A DNA stretch of 64,000 nt from contig NZ_FOUS01000005.1 in assembly GCF_900114915.1 (NCBI RefSeq), forward strand, positions 453,807-517,806, written 5' to 3'. The notes below the pieces were generated by a model that was given only the letters and a program-made list of their open reading frames with translations, had not been told where the DNA came from and did no database searches. Positions 51,851 to 61,772 of the stretch are shown piece after piece. How positions within the stretch are numbered: the stretch's first letter is position 1; every line of letters starts with the position of its first letter. The position numbers were made by a program, and so were the translations under genes. This DNA comes from Bradyrhizobium sp. Rc3b (GTDB lineage: Bacteria; Pseudomonadota; Alphaproteobacteria; Rhizobiales; Xanthobacteraceae).

Positions 51851-52624
51851 TCACGGCGCCTGGATCACCGTCGGCACGCCCGGCTCCAGCAGCCGCAGCC
51901 GCGTTCCGAAACCGAGCACGTCGAACGTCTTGCGCAGATCTTCGCTGTTCTGGCGGAAATGCGCCCAGCCTTCGGTATGCACGGGCACGATCGTCGCATC
52001 GGGGAAGGCGCGCGCCGTTTCGATGGTGTCGTTGGTGTCCATGGTGAGATGGAACGGCCCACGCGTCTGCGCGGCGCCGGCGAAGGGCAGCACCACGCCG
52101 CATTTGAAGCGGCGCGCGACTTCGGCGACGCCGTCGAACCAGGTGGTGTCCCCGCTGACATAGACCGTGCTGGTGTCCTTCCGGCTGGACGCCACCACGA
52201 AGCCGATGACGTCGCCCGACAGCGGCTCGATGCCAGCCGGGCCATGGCGCGCCGGCGTCGCGGTGATGGTCAGAGTGTTGCCGTCGCTATCCTTCAGATG
52301 CGTCGTGCTCCAGGGCGCAAGGCCCTCGACATGGCCGCCGAGGCGCTTCGCGCCCGCCTCCGTCGTCAGCACGCGCTTGACCTTATGGAGATAGTCGCGG
52401 CCCGAATGATCGAGATTGTCCGAATGCTGGTCGTGGCTGAGCAGCACGGCATCGACCGGGCCGATCGCATCGGCTTTCAACGCGGGACCGATGGTTTTCT
52501 CCAGCGTCACATGCGGCAGCTGGTAGGCGCCGGGCGCATCGAAGGTCGGGTCGGTGAGCAGGCGGAAGCCGTCGATCTCGATCAGCGCGGTCGGGCCGCC
52601 TATCAGGGTGATGGAAATGGGCAC
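51851..52624 (-). CDS. MBL-fold metal-dependent hydrolase (UlaG-like)
   Basis: 257 residues. ITLIGGPTALIEIDGFRLLT then DPTFD, LLSHDQHSDNLDHSGRDYL with the HxxHxD-like metal site, TATPARHGPAG, and VYVSGDTTWFDG are metallo-beta-lactamase-fold motifs of the UlaG/UPF0173 group. Most members are lactonases, phosphoesterases or N-acyl hydrolases of unknown substrate. It ends convergently to the permease pair. A gap of 15 bases separates it from the EamA gene upstream on the same strand. Confidence 0.9.
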   Translation of the reverse strand: MPISITLIGGPTALIEIDGFRLLTDPTFDAPGAYQLPHVTLEKTIGPALKADAIGPVDAVLLSHDQHSDNLDHSGRDYLHKVKRVLTTEAGAKRLGGHVEGLAPWSTTHLKDSDGNTLTITATPARHGPAGIEPLSGDVIGFVVASSRKDTSTVYVSGDTTWFDGVAEVARRFKCGVVLPFAGAAQTRGPFHLTMDTNDTIETARAFPDATIVPVHTEGWAHFRQNSEDLRKTFDVLGFGTRLRLLEPGVPTVIQAP

Positions 52625-52639
52625 GAGAGAACTCTCCTC

Positions 52640-53551
52640 TTACGAGACAGGCTTTGCAGGGCGCGTCACCAGGTAGATGCCGAGCGCAACCGGGATGATG
52701 CCCAACAAATCACGGGCCTCGACGTGCTCACCAAGGACGAGATACGCGAACAGCATGCCGAGCGGCGGCATCAGGAAATGATAGGCGCTGGCGGCGGTCG
52801 CGCCGCACACTTTCAGGAGATGGAACCAGAGCCAGTAGGCGAGGATCGAGCCGCCCAGCACGAGGAACGCAAAGGCGCCGATTAGGCCCGGCGTATAGTC
52901 GATCGCGTGCACGTCGGCGAAACTGAACGCGATCGGCGAAAGTGCGAGGCCGGCCGCGAGGTTCTGCACGCCATTGCCGATCCACAAGGAGCCCTTCGGC
53001 GCGAGCAGCTTGAACAGGATGGTGCCAGCGACCAGCGAAGCGAGCGAAGCCAGCGTGAAGACGATGCCGTGCAGGGAATCCGTGCCGACCGACAGGCGAT
53101 GCCAGACGATCAAGGTCACGCCGGCGATGCCGAGAAGGAGGCCACCGGCCTTGCGCAAGGTCATGCTCTCGCCGAGCAGCAGGGTCGCGAGCGCCGCGGT
53201 GAAGACCGGATTGGCCGATACGATCAGGCCGCCGAGGCCGGCGGAGACCGATTGCAGGCCGGTGTAGCCGAGGCCGAGATAGAGCGCGTTGTTGGCAATC
53301 CCTAGCACGGCGAAGATCGCCGCATCGCGCCAGGTTAACGACCAGCTGTCGCCGCGGATCAGCGTGGCGCCCAGGATCAAAATGCCGGCGAGCGAGAAGC
53401 GCGCGGCGAGCAGGATCAACGGCGGGCAATGGGTGACCCCGATCTTGCCGGCGACGAAGGCGTAGCTCCAGAGCAGGCAGAACAGGCCGATGGCGAGCGG
53501 CAGGGTGTTGAAGCGGGTGCGGGGGGCCGAAATCGAGGGGGCGAGCGACAT
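52640..53551 (-). CDS. EamA/DMT-family transporter
   Basis: 303 residues, ten membrane helices as two EamA repeats: the first begins LAIGLFCLLWSYAFVAGKIG, the second at about residue 155. FSLAGILILGATLIRGDSWS and GYTGLQSVSAGLGGLIVSAN are the typical loops. Members export amino acids, metabolites or drugs. It is divergent from a LysR regulator, with an operator-like palindrome between them, so LysR control is likely. Confidence 0.92.
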   Translation of the reverse strand: MSLAPSISAPRTRFNTLPLAIGLFCLLWSYAFVAGKIGVTHCPPLILLAARFSLAGILILGATLIRGDSWSLTWRDAAIFAVLGIANNALYLGLGYTGLQSVSAGLGGLIVSANPVFTAALATLLLGESMTLRKAGGLLLGIAGVTLIVWHRLSVGTDSLHGIVFTLASLASLVAGTILFKLLAPKGSLWIGNGVQNLAAGLALSPIAFSFADVHAIDYTPGLIGAFAFLVLGGSILAYWLWFHLLKVCGATAASAYHFLMPPLGMLFAYLVLGEHVEARDLLGIIPVALGIYLVTRPAKPVS

Positions 53552-53591
53552 GGGGGCATTCTCCTGAGCCTCGATCTAGGGAGTCCGCTTG

Positions 53592-53610
53592 TCATTTGGA
53601 AATTAAATGA
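53592..53610. promoter_or_regulatory. LysR-box candidate between the EamA and LysR genes
   Basis: TCATTT-GGAAATT-AAATGA, a perfect 6-bp inverted repeat with a 7-base spacer, in the 97-base divergent region. The T-N11-A core typical of LysR sites is present. Confidence 0.65.
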
Positions 53611-53648
53611 TTAACTCCACGCCAGTGGATTTTCGAATGGAGGCGGCC

Positions 53649-54512
53649 ATGCTCGATCTCGAGCTGCTGCGCAGCTTCGTCTCGGTGGTCGAGGCCGGCG
53701 GCTTCACCCGCGCCGGCGCGCGCGTCCATCGCACGCAGTCGACCGTCAGCCAGCAGATCAAGCGGCTGGAGGACGATATCGGCCAGGTGCTGCTGCACCG
53801 CGACGGCAAGACCGTGCGCCCGACCGAGGCCGGCGAGCGGCTGCTCTCCTATGCGCGGCGCTTGCTCTCGCTCGCCGAGGAGGCGCGCGACGTGCTGCGC
53901 CAGCCGGATGGCGAAGGCGCGATCCGGCTCGGCATCCCCGAGGATTTCGCGGCGTACCGGCTGACCAAATTACTGGGCGCGTTCGCGCGCTCGCATCCGG
54001 GCCTGCGGCTCGACGTGCGCGCGGACCAGAGCAAGCATCTGGCGCGCGATCTCGAACGCGGCGAGCTCGACCTTGCGCTGTTCAAGCGTGCGGCCGGCGA
54101 GAAGGGCGCCATCGCGGTGTGGCCGGAGCGGGTGCACTGGGTCACCAGCAAGAGCCATCCGGTCGATGTTCACGCCGCGTCCGTGCCGCTGATCGGCTTT
54201 CCGACCGGCTGCCTCTACCGGGCCGGCGCCATCCACGCACTGGAAAGCATCGGCCGTGCCTGGCACATGGCCTATTCTTCGTCGAGCCTCTCCGGGATCC
54301 AGGCCGCGGTCGCCGCCGGCATGGGCCTCAGCATCTTGTCGGAGATGTCGATCCAGTCCGACCACCGCGTGCTGACGGCGAAAGATGGTTTTGCGCCGAT
54401 CAACAAGACCGAGGTCGCACTGATGGCCTCGCCCGATGCGAGCCCGGCAACGCTGCGACTTGCAGATCGTCTCGCCGAGTTTTGCGATGCAGTGCAGGCG
54501 AAGGCGGCTTGA
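53649..54512 (+). CDS. LysR-family transcriptional regulator
   Basis: 287 residues. ATG 53649 is chosen because GGAGG lies 5 bases before it and MLDLELLRSFVSVVEAGGFT is the normal LysR start; a longer frame begins at 53607. The helix-turn-helix covers AGARVHRTQSTVSQQIKRLE, and the substrate-binding domain runs from about 90 onward. It probably controls the divergent EamA transporter. Confidence 0.93.
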   Translation: MLDLELLRSFVSVVEAGGFTRAGARVHRTQSTVSQQIKRLEDDIGQVLLHRDGKTVRPTEAGERLLSYARRLLSLAEEARDVLRQPDGEGAIRLGIPEDFAAYRLTKLLGAFARSHPGLRLDVRADQSKHLARDLERGELDLALFKRAAGEKGAIAVWPERVHWVTSKSHPVDVHAASVPLIGFPTGCLYRAGAIHALESIGRAWHMAYSSSSLSGIQAAVAAGMGLSILSEMSIQSDHRVLTAKDGFAPINKTEVALMASPDASPATLRLADRLAEFCDAVQAKAA

Positions 54513-54536
54513 ATTCGCAGAATATCGGACGGTCTC

Positions 54537-54782
54537 TTAGTTCGCCGCGGACATCAGCCTGTCGCCGCACGCATTCGCATAGAACTTGCCGCCACATTGG
54601 CGCTTGATGGCGGCGCAGCGGGCCGCGGGCGAGGCATTCTGCGGGACCGTGAAGCCGCAGCTGAGGCCATCGGCGCTGCGACCGGGCTTGCCGGCGGCAA
54701 ACGCGGCACTGAGGGTCCCGATGCAGACGACGAGCAGGGCCGCCGCGGCGATCTCGATCAGCAGTCGCGTCAGCAGTCTCAT
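54537..54782 (-). CDS. Small exported cysteine-containing hypothetical protein
   Basis: 81 residues from ATG 54782 with GGAGG about 9 bases upstream. A signal peptide (LIEIAAAALLVVCIGTLSAA, then FAAGK) leads to a short mature domain with four cysteines: GLSCGFTVPQNASPAARCAA, IKRQCGGKFYANACGDR. No family is recognised. A much longer frame upstream on the same strand runs antisense through glgP and is not believable. Confidence 0.75.
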   Translation of the reverse strand: MRLLTRLLIEIAAAALLVVCIGTLSAAFAAGKPGRSADGLSCGFTVPQNASPAARCAAIKRQCGGKFYANACGDRLMSAAN

Positions 54783-54962
54783 GGGAATGTTCCTCCACAC
54801 TGATGGCTGATTTGATCCGCAATCTAGCACCGAATCCCGGTTTCTCCGTGCTCGCCCGGGTTCCCAAACGGCCCGTTCCTTGCATAAATTTGCGCCAGCG
54901 CAGTGCACGGCCGCTCCAGTGGCAGTTCCGGTGCAGGGGCAAGACGCGTAAGGGTTAGTGGT

Positions 54963-57503
54963 GTGTTCGACCAGGAAGTGACGGCTTTGCAAGATCAATC
55001 GTTCCAGCCCAGTTTTCCCGCCCCCGGCCAGCCGATCGACGAGCTCGCGCTGGCTGAGATCAAGGGCGCGATCCTGGCGAAGCTGCGCCTTGCCATCGGC
55101 AAGGATGCCGGCATGGCGACCAGGCACGACTGGTACCAGGCCGCGGCGCTGGCGCTGCGCGACCGTGTCGTGCATCGCTGGCTCACGGCCGAGAAGCACA
55201 GCTACGACGCGGGCCGCAAGCGCGTCTATTATCTCTCGCTCGAATTCCTGATCGGCCGTCTCTTTACCGACGCGCTCAACAACATGGGCTTGCTCAAGAT
55301 CTTCGAGGTCGCGCTCGGCGATCTCGGCGTCTCGCTGCCGGAGCTGCGCAAATGCGAGCCGGACGCTGCGCTCGGCAATGGCGGCCTCGGGCGCCTTGCC
55401 GCCTGCTTCATGGAGAGCATGGCGACGCTGTCGATCCCCGCGATCGGCTACGGCATCCGCTATGATTACGGCCTGTTCCGCCAGATCATCAACCAGGGCT
55501 GGCAGCAGGAATATCCCGACGAGTGGCTGAGCTTCGGCAATCCCTGGGAATTGCAGCGCCCCGAGGTGATCTACGACATCTTTTTCGGCGGCGGCGTCGA
55601 GCATGTCGACGACAAGGGCCGCGACCGCGCGATCTGGCATCCGGGCGAGACCGTGCAGGCGATCGCCTATGACACGCCGATCGTCGGCTGGCGGGGCCAG
55701 CACGTCAACGCGCTGCGCCTGTGGTCGGCGCGTTCGCCCGATCCGCTCAAGCTCGACGCCTTCAACAAGGGCGACTATGTCAGCGCCACCGCCGAGCAGT
55801 CGCGCGCGGAAGCGATCTGCAAATTCCTCTATCCGAACGACGAGAGCCCGGCAGGCCGCGAGCTGCGCCTGCGCCAGGAATATTTCTTCGTCTCGGCCTC
55901 GCTGCAGGATCTCGTCAAGCGGCACCTTGCGTCCGACGGACAGCTGCGCAGCCTGTCGAGCAAGGTCGCGGTGCAGCTCAACGACACCCATCCGAGCCTT
56001 GCCGTCACCGAGCTGATGCGGATCCTCGTCGATCTGCACAATTTCCGCTGGGACGAGGCCTGGAAGATCACGGTCGCCACCCTCTCCTACACCAACCACA
56101 CGCTGCTGCCCGAGGCGCTGGAGACCTGGCCGGTCGAGCTGTTCGAGCGGCTGCTGCCGCGGCATCTGGAGATCATCTATCGCATCAACGTGCAGCATCT
56201 GGCGCTGGCCGAAGCGCGCTGCCCCGGCGACATCGACTTCCGCGCCTCGGTCTCGCTGATCGACGAGAAGAGCGGGCGCCGCGTGCGCATGGGCCAGCTC
56301 GCCTTTGTCGGCTCGCACCGCATCAACGGCGTCTCGGGGATGCATTCGGACCTGATGCGCGAGACCGTGTTCCACGACCTCAACCATCTCTATCCCGGCC
56401 GCATCACCAACAAGACCAACGGCATCACCTTCCGGCGCTGGCTGATGCTGGCGAATCCGAAGCTGACCGACCTGTTGCGCGAGACCTGCGGCGAGGCGGT
56501 GCTCGACGATCCGACCCAGCTCTCGCTGATCGAGGCCCGCGCCAGCGACGTCGAATTCCAGAAGAAGTTCCGCAGCGTCAAGCTTCACAACAAGACCGCG
56601 CTGGCGCGCCTGATCGGCGAACGGCTCGGCATCAAGGTCGACCCGACCGCGCTGTTCGACGTGCAGATCAAGCGCATCCACGAATACAAGCGCCAGCTGC
56701 TCAACGTCATCGAGACCGTCGCGCTGTACCAGGCGATCAAGGACAACCCCAATGGCAATTGGGTGCCGCGGGTGAAGATCTTCGCCGGCAAGGCTGCCGC
56801 GAGCTATCGCTACGCCAAGCTGATCATCAAGCTGATCAATGACGTCGCCGAGGTCGTCAACAACGATCCCGCGATCGGCGGCAAGCTCAAGGTGGTCTTC
56901 CTGCCCGATTACAATGTCAGCCTCGCCGAAGTGATCATTCCCGCGGCCGACCTGTCGGAGCAGATCTCGACCGCCGGCATGGAGGCCTCCGGCACCGGCA
57001 ACATGAAGCTGGCGCTGAACGGCGCGATCACCATCGGCACGCTCGACGGCGCCAATATCGAGATCCGCGACCATGTCGGCGCGGAGAACATCGCGATCTT
57101 CGGCATGGAGGCCGGCGACGTGATGATCCGGCGCAAGCAGGGGCTGGACGCCTCCGACTTGATCCGCAACTCGCCGAAGCTGCAGCGCGCCATCAATGCG
57201 ATCGGCACCGGCGAATTCTCGCCCGGCGATCCCGGCCGCTTTGAATCGATCGCGCACGCGCTGCGCTATCTCGACCATTACATGGTCAGCGCCGATTTCG
57301 ATTCCTATTACGAGGCGCAGCGCAGCGTCGATGCGCGCTGGCTGGTGGCGCCGGCCTGGACGCGCGCCTCCATCCTCAACGTCGCGCGCATGGCGTGGTT
57401 CTCCTCCGACCGCACCATCCGCGAATATGCCGAGGAGATCTGGAACGTGCCGGTCAATCCGACCACGCCGTTGCTGCCCAACCTGCGCGACGCCGCGGGC
57501 TGA
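54963..57503 (+). CDS. glgP: Glycogen phosphorylase
   Basis: 846 residues with a GTG start at 54963 (AAGGG 7 bases upstream; GTG 54978 is an alternative). KHSYDAGRKRVYYLSLEFLI and GRL, EPDAALGNGGLGRLAACFME, VQLNDTHPSLAVTELMRIL, and the PLP-lysine block EASGTGNMKLALNGAIT (Lys about 682) are canonical. It releases glucose-1-phosphate from glycogen. The other glg genes are not adjacent; the window shows only this one. Confidence 0.97.
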   Translation: MFDQEVTALQDQSFQPSFPAPGQPIDELALAEIKGAILAKLRLAIGKDAGMATRHDWYQAAALALRDRVVHRWLTAEKHSYDAGRKRVYYLSLEFLIGRLFTDALNNMGLLKIFEVALGDLGVSLPELRKCEPDAALGNGGLGRLAACFMESMATLSIPAIGYGIRYDYGLFRQIINQGWQQEYPDEWLSFGNPWELQRPEVIYDIFFGGGVEHVDDKGRDRAIWHPGETVQAIAYDTPIVGWRGQHVNALRLWSARSPDPLKLDAFNKGDYVSATAEQSRAEAICKFLYPNDESPAGRELRLRQEYFFVSASLQDLVKRHLASDGQLRSLSSKVAVQLNDTHPSLAVTELMRILVDLHNFRWDEAWKITVATLSYTNHTLLPEALETWPVELFERLLPRHLEIIYRINVQHLALAEARCPGDIDFRASVSLIDEKSGRRVRMGQLAFVGSHRINGVSGMHSDLMRETVFHDLNHLYPGRITNKTNGITFRRWLMLANPKLTDLLRETCGEAVLDDPTQLSLIEARASDVEFQKKFRSVKLHNKTALARLIGERLGIKVDPTALFDVQIKRIHEYKRQLLNVIETVALYQAIKDNPNGNWVPRVKIFAGKAAASYRYAKLIIKLINDVAEVVNNDPAIGGKLKVVFLPDYNVSLAEVIIPAADLSEQISTAGMEASGTGNMKLALNGAITIGTLDGANIEIRDHVGAENIAIFGMEAGDVMIRRKQGLDASDLIRNSPKLQRAINAIGTGEFSPGDPGRFESIAHALRYLDHYMVSADFDSYYEAQRSVDARWLVAPAWTRASILNVARMAWFSSDRTIREYAEEIWNVPVNPTTPLLPNLRDAAG

Positions 57504-57574
57504 TTTTTCCGCGGCGTGGAAGCGTTACCCGACAGGTAATTGCACAGCCACGCGATGGCTGTGATATGACGACC

Positions 57575-57677
57575 GTCATTCCGGGGCGGCTCGCAGAGCC
57601 GAACCCGGAATCTCGAGCTTCCGGATTCGATGCTCGGTCCCGCGCTACGCGGTCCCATCGCATCGCCCCGGAATGAC
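57575..57677. repeat. Intergenic inverted repeat, family E
   Basis: GTCATTCCGGGGC at the left, GCCCCGGAATGAC at the right, with inner GCTCGCAGAGCC and CGCGCTACGCGG hairpins. Only one copy is in the window. It lies in the 188-base gap between glgP and the thioesterase gene. Confidence 0.85.
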
Positions 57678-57691
57678 AGACGGAAACGAAA

Positions 57692-58507
57692 ATGCACGCA
57701 AAACTTCCCCATCCCTTCGACGATGCCACCCGCGTCACTGCCGGCGACTCCAGCTGGCAGGGGCACACCAGCGACGATTACTGGGCCTTCGTCGGTCCGT
57801 TCGGCGGCGCCACCGCCGCGACCATTTTGCGCGCGCTGATCGACCACCCGGAACGCGCCGGCGATCCGCTCGCGCTCACGGTCAATTATTGCGCGCCGAT
57901 CGCCAAGGGGCCGTTCGATCTCGACGTGCGGCTGGTGAAGGCCAACCGCTCCAGCCAGCACTGGAGCGTCGAGCTCAGCCAAGGCGGCGGCGAGGTCGCA
58001 ACGCTCGCCACCGCGGTGTTCGCCGAGCGGCGGCCGTCCTGGGAGCACCGGGTGGCGCAATATCCCGATGCAAAGCCGTTCGAGGAGACGCTGCCGTTTC
58101 CGAAGATCGCGGCGTCCTGGGCCAACCAGTATGAATTCCGCTTCGTCGAGGGCGAGATGCGGATCGGCCCAGCGCAGGCCGAACCCGCCAGCACCTATTC
58201 AAAAATCTGGATCAGCGACCGCACGCCGCGCAAGCTCGACATGCTGTCGCTGATGTCGATGTCTGACGCCTTCTTCGGCCGCATCTTCCACGCGCGGCGC
58301 GAGCTGGTGCCGTTCGGCACGGTGTCGCTGACGACCTATTTCCACACCGAAAGCGAAGAGCTCGCGGCTGAGGAAATCACGCGCGTGCTGGCGACGGCCG
58401 ATTCGAAGATCATGCACAAGAGCTACGCCGACCAGAACGCCGAGCTGTGGTCGCCGAACGGAAGGCTGCTGGCGACCACGACGCAGATTGCGTATTTCAA
58501 GGCGTGA
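57692..58507 (+). CDS. Acyl-CoA thioesterase, two-hotdog type
   Basis: 271 residues. The first hotdog half has YWAFVGPFGGATAATILRAL and VNYCAPIAKGPFDLDVRLVK; the second half contains DMLSLMSMSDAFFGRIFHAR and VSLTTYFHTESEEL, the TesB-like catalytic region. It hydrolyses acyl-CoAs; chain length is unknown. It is monocistronic by spacing and ends convergently to the serine hydrolase gene. Confidence 0.88.
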   Translation: MHAKLPHPFDDATRVTAGDSSWQGHTSDDYWAFVGPFGGATAATILRALIDHPERAGDPLALTVNYCAPIAKGPFDLDVRLVKANRSSQHWSVELSQGGGEVATLATAVFAERRPSWEHRVAQYPDAKPFEETLPFPKIAASWANQYEFRFVEGEMRIGPAQAEPASTYSKIWISDRTPRKLDMLSLMSMSDAFFGRIFHARRELVPFGTVSLTTYFHTESEELAAEEITRVLATADSKIMHKSYADQNAELWSPNGRLLATTTQIAYFKA

Positions 58508-58544
58508 GCTCTCTCCACCCCTCGTCCCGCTCTTGCCGGGGTTC

Positions 58545-59738
58545 CTAACCCGCCATTCGCTGCCTCAGGCTCTGATAAAACGCCGTCTCGAAATTCATAT
58601 AGCCGATGAACGACGTTGGATCGCCGAACGGAAGAATCTGCGTGGCCCAGAACCCGCCGAACCCGTTCTGCCGGTCGATCCAATAGAACAGATTGGCAAG
58701 GCCTGCCCAGCCGAGGGCGCCGGCGGGACGCCCGGTGGGTGCTTCCTGGTCGTTGATCATGAAGGACAGCGCCCAGGACTTTGACTGGCCCGGGAAGAAC
58801 TCGGCATCATTGCACAGCGCTGGGATGACGCCGGTGATCGGTGTCACCTTCTTGTCTCCGAGATGATTCTTCTCCGCCATGCGCACGGTCTCCGCCTTCA
58901 GCACGCGGCCATGCTCGCCGGCACCGTCATTCAACCACATCCGGATGAAACGCATGTAGTCGCCGACCGTGCCGTAAAGGCCGTGGCCACCCATATGCAC
59001 TTCAGGGTTGGCGGGGAGCTCGAAATCCATCGGCGTCAACGAGCCGTCGGCGCCGCGCGCGTGGATCCCGGCCAGTTTGCCGCGCATGGCCTCCGTCAGC
59101 TCGAAGGTCATATTCTTGATTCCGAGCGGCTCGAAGATGCGCGTATTGAAAACCTCGCCAAGCCGGCGCCCGGCGATGGCCTCGACGATTTGGCCGCACC
59201 AGTCGAGATTGGTGCCGTAGTCCCAACGCTCGCCGGGATCGAACAGCAGCGGCGTCATCAGGCAGGCTTTGGAAGCGGTGATGACGCTGGGCTGCCCTTT
59301 CTCTTCGGCGAGGCGGTTATAGGTGCGGTTGATGAAATCGTAGCTGAGACCGGCGGTATGCGTCATCAGCATCCGTGTGGTGATGTCCCGCTTGGGCGCC
59401 CGCAGCATCGGCTCACCCGCGGCATCAAAGCCCTCGATGACCTGGAGCTTGCCGATGTCCGGCGCGTAGCGCTTGGCCGGTGCGTCGAGATCGAGCTTGC
59501 CCTCTTCGACGAGTTGCAGCACGGCCGTGCCGGTGATCGCCTTGGTCGTGGAGAAGATGGCAAAGATGCTGTCGGCCGTCATGTCGGCGGGCTGGTCAAG
59601 GCGCCTTTTTCCCGCAGCACCTTCGTAGATGTTGCGATAACGGTCCGTCACCATCGCGACGACGCCGGGCACGCGCGGCGTGGATGTAACGACACCGTCG
59701 AGAACGGCGTCTGCAGCAGCACCGAAATTCGTGCTCAT
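58545..59738 (-). CDS. Beta-lactamase-fold serine hydrolase (EstB-like esterase)
   Basis: 397 residues from ATG 59738 (GGGAGG 7 bases upstream). The class C-like SxxK motif is FSTTKAIT with Ser63 and Lys66; a Tyr motif lies in [15 protein letters not shown], and [16 protein letters not shown] is a third conserved block. No signal peptide is visible, so it is likely a cytoplasmic esterase rather than a beta-lactamase. It lies 56 bases downstream of the Baeyer-Villiger monooxygenase, which suggests that it opens the ester that this enzyme makes. Confidence 0.9.
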   Translation of the reverse strand: MSTNFGAAADAVLDGVVTSTPRVPGVVAMVTDRYRNIYEGAAGKRRLDQPADMTADSIFAIFSTTKAITGTAVLQLVEEGKLDLDAPAKRYAPDIGKLQVIEGFDAAGEPMLRAPKRDITTRMLMTHTAGLSYDFINRTYNRLAEEKGQPSVITASKACLMTPLLFDPGERWDYGTNLDWCGQIVEAIAGRRLGEVFNTRIFEPLGIKNMTFELTEAMRGKLAGIHARGADGSLTPMDFELPANPEVHMGGHGLYGTVGDYMRFIRMWLNDGAGEHGRVLKAETVRMAEKNHLGDKKVTPITGVIPALCNDAEFFPGQSKSWALSFMINDQEAPTGRPAGALGWAGLANLFYWIDRQNGFGGFWATQILPFGDPTSFIGYMNFETAFYQSLRQRMAG

Positions 59739-59794
59739 GGTTGTCCTCCCGTTGGGATTGGATGAATTCCGTCGACGCAGCGCTTCGCGAGCAC

Positions 59795-61435
59795 TCAGTT
59801 CATGGTGAAGCCCAGGTAGCCGCTGGCGGCGACCTCGTTGCATTTCTGCCGGTAGGCGCCGACGCCGCCGCAGTAGGACAGAACGCGGCGCGGTTTGCCT
59901 TCGACGTTCGAGCCCAGGTACCAGGAATTGGTCTTCGCGATCAGCGTCGCATTGGCGATCTCATCGTGATGCGCCACCCATCCGTCTTCGGCATCCCTGG
60001 TCGGCTCAACCACCTTCAGGTTCTTCGTGCGCACGAACCTGATGCAATCGTCGATCCATTCGACTTGCTGCTGGAGACAGGTGGTCATGTTGCAGAGCGC
60101 AGCCGACGGAGCCAGCGGCACCGCGGTCGTGAACAGGTTCGGATAGCCGTGAACCTGCAGGCCCATCGTGGTGCGGATATCCTTGCTCCAATCCTCCTTC
60201 AGCGACCGCCCACCGCGGCCCCTGATATCGATGCGCGTCAACGCGCCGGTTCCGGCGTCGAATCCAGTCGCCAGAACGATGACGTCGAGCTCGTGGATCG
60301 TCCCGTCCGCGGTCTGGATACCCATGGGTGTCACGCGTTCGATCGGATTGGCCTTGACGCTGACGATCTCGACATTCGGGCGATGGAAGGCCTCGAGGAA
60401 ATTCTGCTCCAGCGGCACCCGGTGCGTCCCGAAACCGTAGTCGGCCGGAATCAAGGCTTCGCACAGCTTTGGATCCTTCAGTCGCTCGCGCATCTTCTCG
60501 CGCACGAAGTCGGAGATCTCGGCGTTGACCTCGGCATCGAAGAACAGCTCGGCAAAGGACGAGATCCACAGCTTCAGGGAGCCGTCGTTCCAGCAATCCT
60601 CGATCACCTCCCTGCGCCGTTCTGGCGAAAGTCCGGCCCAGGCGTGCTCGAAATCGTATTCGAACCCGGTGAAGGTATGCGGCAGGCGCTCCGTGAGGTG
60701 TTGGAATTTCGACTTGTAGGCCTCCGCATCTGCCGCGCTGTACTTGGGATTCTTCATCGGAATCATGTATTGCGGCGTGCGAATAAAGACCTTCAGATGA
60801 CCGACCTCGCCAGCGATGGTCTGGATGACCTGGATGCCGGTTGCGCCGTTGCCGATGACGCCGACGCGCTTGCCGGCAAAATCGATCGGCTCCCTGGGCC
60901 AGCGCGCCGTGTGGAACAACTGCCCCTTGAACGTCTCCTGTCCCGGAAACGATACGTGGGGGGCGGAGAGCATGCCGCAACAGGTGATCAGAAACTGGGT
61001 GTCGATCACGTCACCCCTGTCGGTCGTGACCAGCCAGCGCTGTGTGGCTTCGTTGAAATGGGCGCTTTTGACGATCGTCCCGAACTGGATGTCCTTGCGC
61101 AGATCGAGGCGGTCGGCGATGTAGTTGAGCCAGCGTTCGATTTCCGGCTGGCCGGGGAATTTCTCGCTCCAGCTCCATCCCTTGTAGAGCTCCTCGGAGA
61201 ACAGATACTGGTAGATGTGGCTTTCTGAATCGAAGCGGGCGCCGGGATAGCGATTCCAATACCAGGTGCCGCCCACGCCTGCGCCCGCGTCAATTGCCCT
61301 GACCTTTAATCCCTGTTCGCGCAAACGGTAGAGCTGATAGAGCCCGGCGACGCCGGCTCCAACAACCACCGCGTCGAATTTCGCCGTGACATGCGCGCCA
61401 TTGCTTCCATTGGGTTTGGTCGCCGTTTCCGCCAT
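59795..61435 (-). CDS. Flavin-containing Baeyer-Villiger monooxygenase
   Basis: 546 residues. FAD-binding GAGVAG (26-31, in [20 protein letters not shown]), the fingerprint [12 protein letters not shown] at 169-180, which fits the BVMO consensus FxGxxxHxxxWP, and the NADPH site [15 protein letters not shown] (192-206). The enzyme inserts oxygen next to ketones to give esters or lactones, using NADPH and O2. It is cotranscribed with an esterase-like gene and divergent from an AraC-type regulator. Confidence 0.94.
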   Translation of the reverse strand: MAETATKPNGSNGAHVTAKFDAVVVGAGVAGLYQLYRLREQGLKVRAIDAGAGVGGTWYWNRYPGARFDSESHIYQYLFSEELYKGWSWSEKFPGQPEIERWLNYIADRLDLRKDIQFGTIVKSAHFNEATQRWLVTTDRGDVIDTQFLITCCGMLSAPHVSFPGQETFKGQLFHTARWPREPIDFAGKRVGVIGNGATGIQVIQTIAGEVGHLKVFIRTPQYMIPMKNPKYSAADAEAYKSKFQHLTERLPHTFTGFEYDFEHAWAGLSPERRREVIEDCWNDGSLKLWISSFAELFFDAEVNAEISDFVREKMRERLKDPKLCEALIPADYGFGTHRVPLEQNFLEAFHRPNVEIVSVKANPIERVTPMGIQTADGTIHELDVIVLATGFDAGTGALTRIDIRGRGGRSLKEDWSKDIRTTMGLQVHGYPNLFTTAVPLAPSAALCNMTTCLQQQVEWIDDCIRFVRTKNLKVVEPTRDAEDGWVAHHDEIANATLIAKTNSWYLGSNVEGKPRRVLSYCGGVGAYRQKCNEVAASGYLGFTMN

Positions 61436-61772
61436 TTTTCCCTCCTAGGTGTTTCCAGAGCGCGCGCGACCCTCCCCACCCGTCGTGCGCTCGGATGGTG
61501 GTGCATCGCGTCATTTGTCGGTCCCGCGAGTGCCTGCGGCTTTTCACCCTTCTTCCGCACTTGCCCGGGACGCGAGGGAGGCTATGAGGCGGGCTGCGTT
61601 CCCGGCTTGAACAAAACCGACAATCCTTTGAATGAAGCCGGAGGCCGGCACCGACCTCGCCCGAGCTCGCTTGGCAAATGGCAAATCCGGCCTATGCTGC
61701 TGCCTTGCCGATCGGCCAATGAGAACAACAAGCAGTCGACCATGCCAAAACTCCAGGGAGGAGGCTCGCGCG
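61436..61772. other. Divergent intergenic region between the BVMO and AraC genes
   Basis: About 335 bases. It holds both promoters. I found no convincing hexamer pair and no clear inverted repeat. A small frame on the plus strand (61632 onward) is the N-terminal extension of the AraC frame and is not supported. Confidence 0.5.

Noticed and set aside
54537..57278. Long minus-strand frame (913 codons) antisense to glgP
   Set aside because: Only the last 81 codons, a small exported protein with its own ribosome-binding site, are protein-like; the rest is the shadow of glgP.
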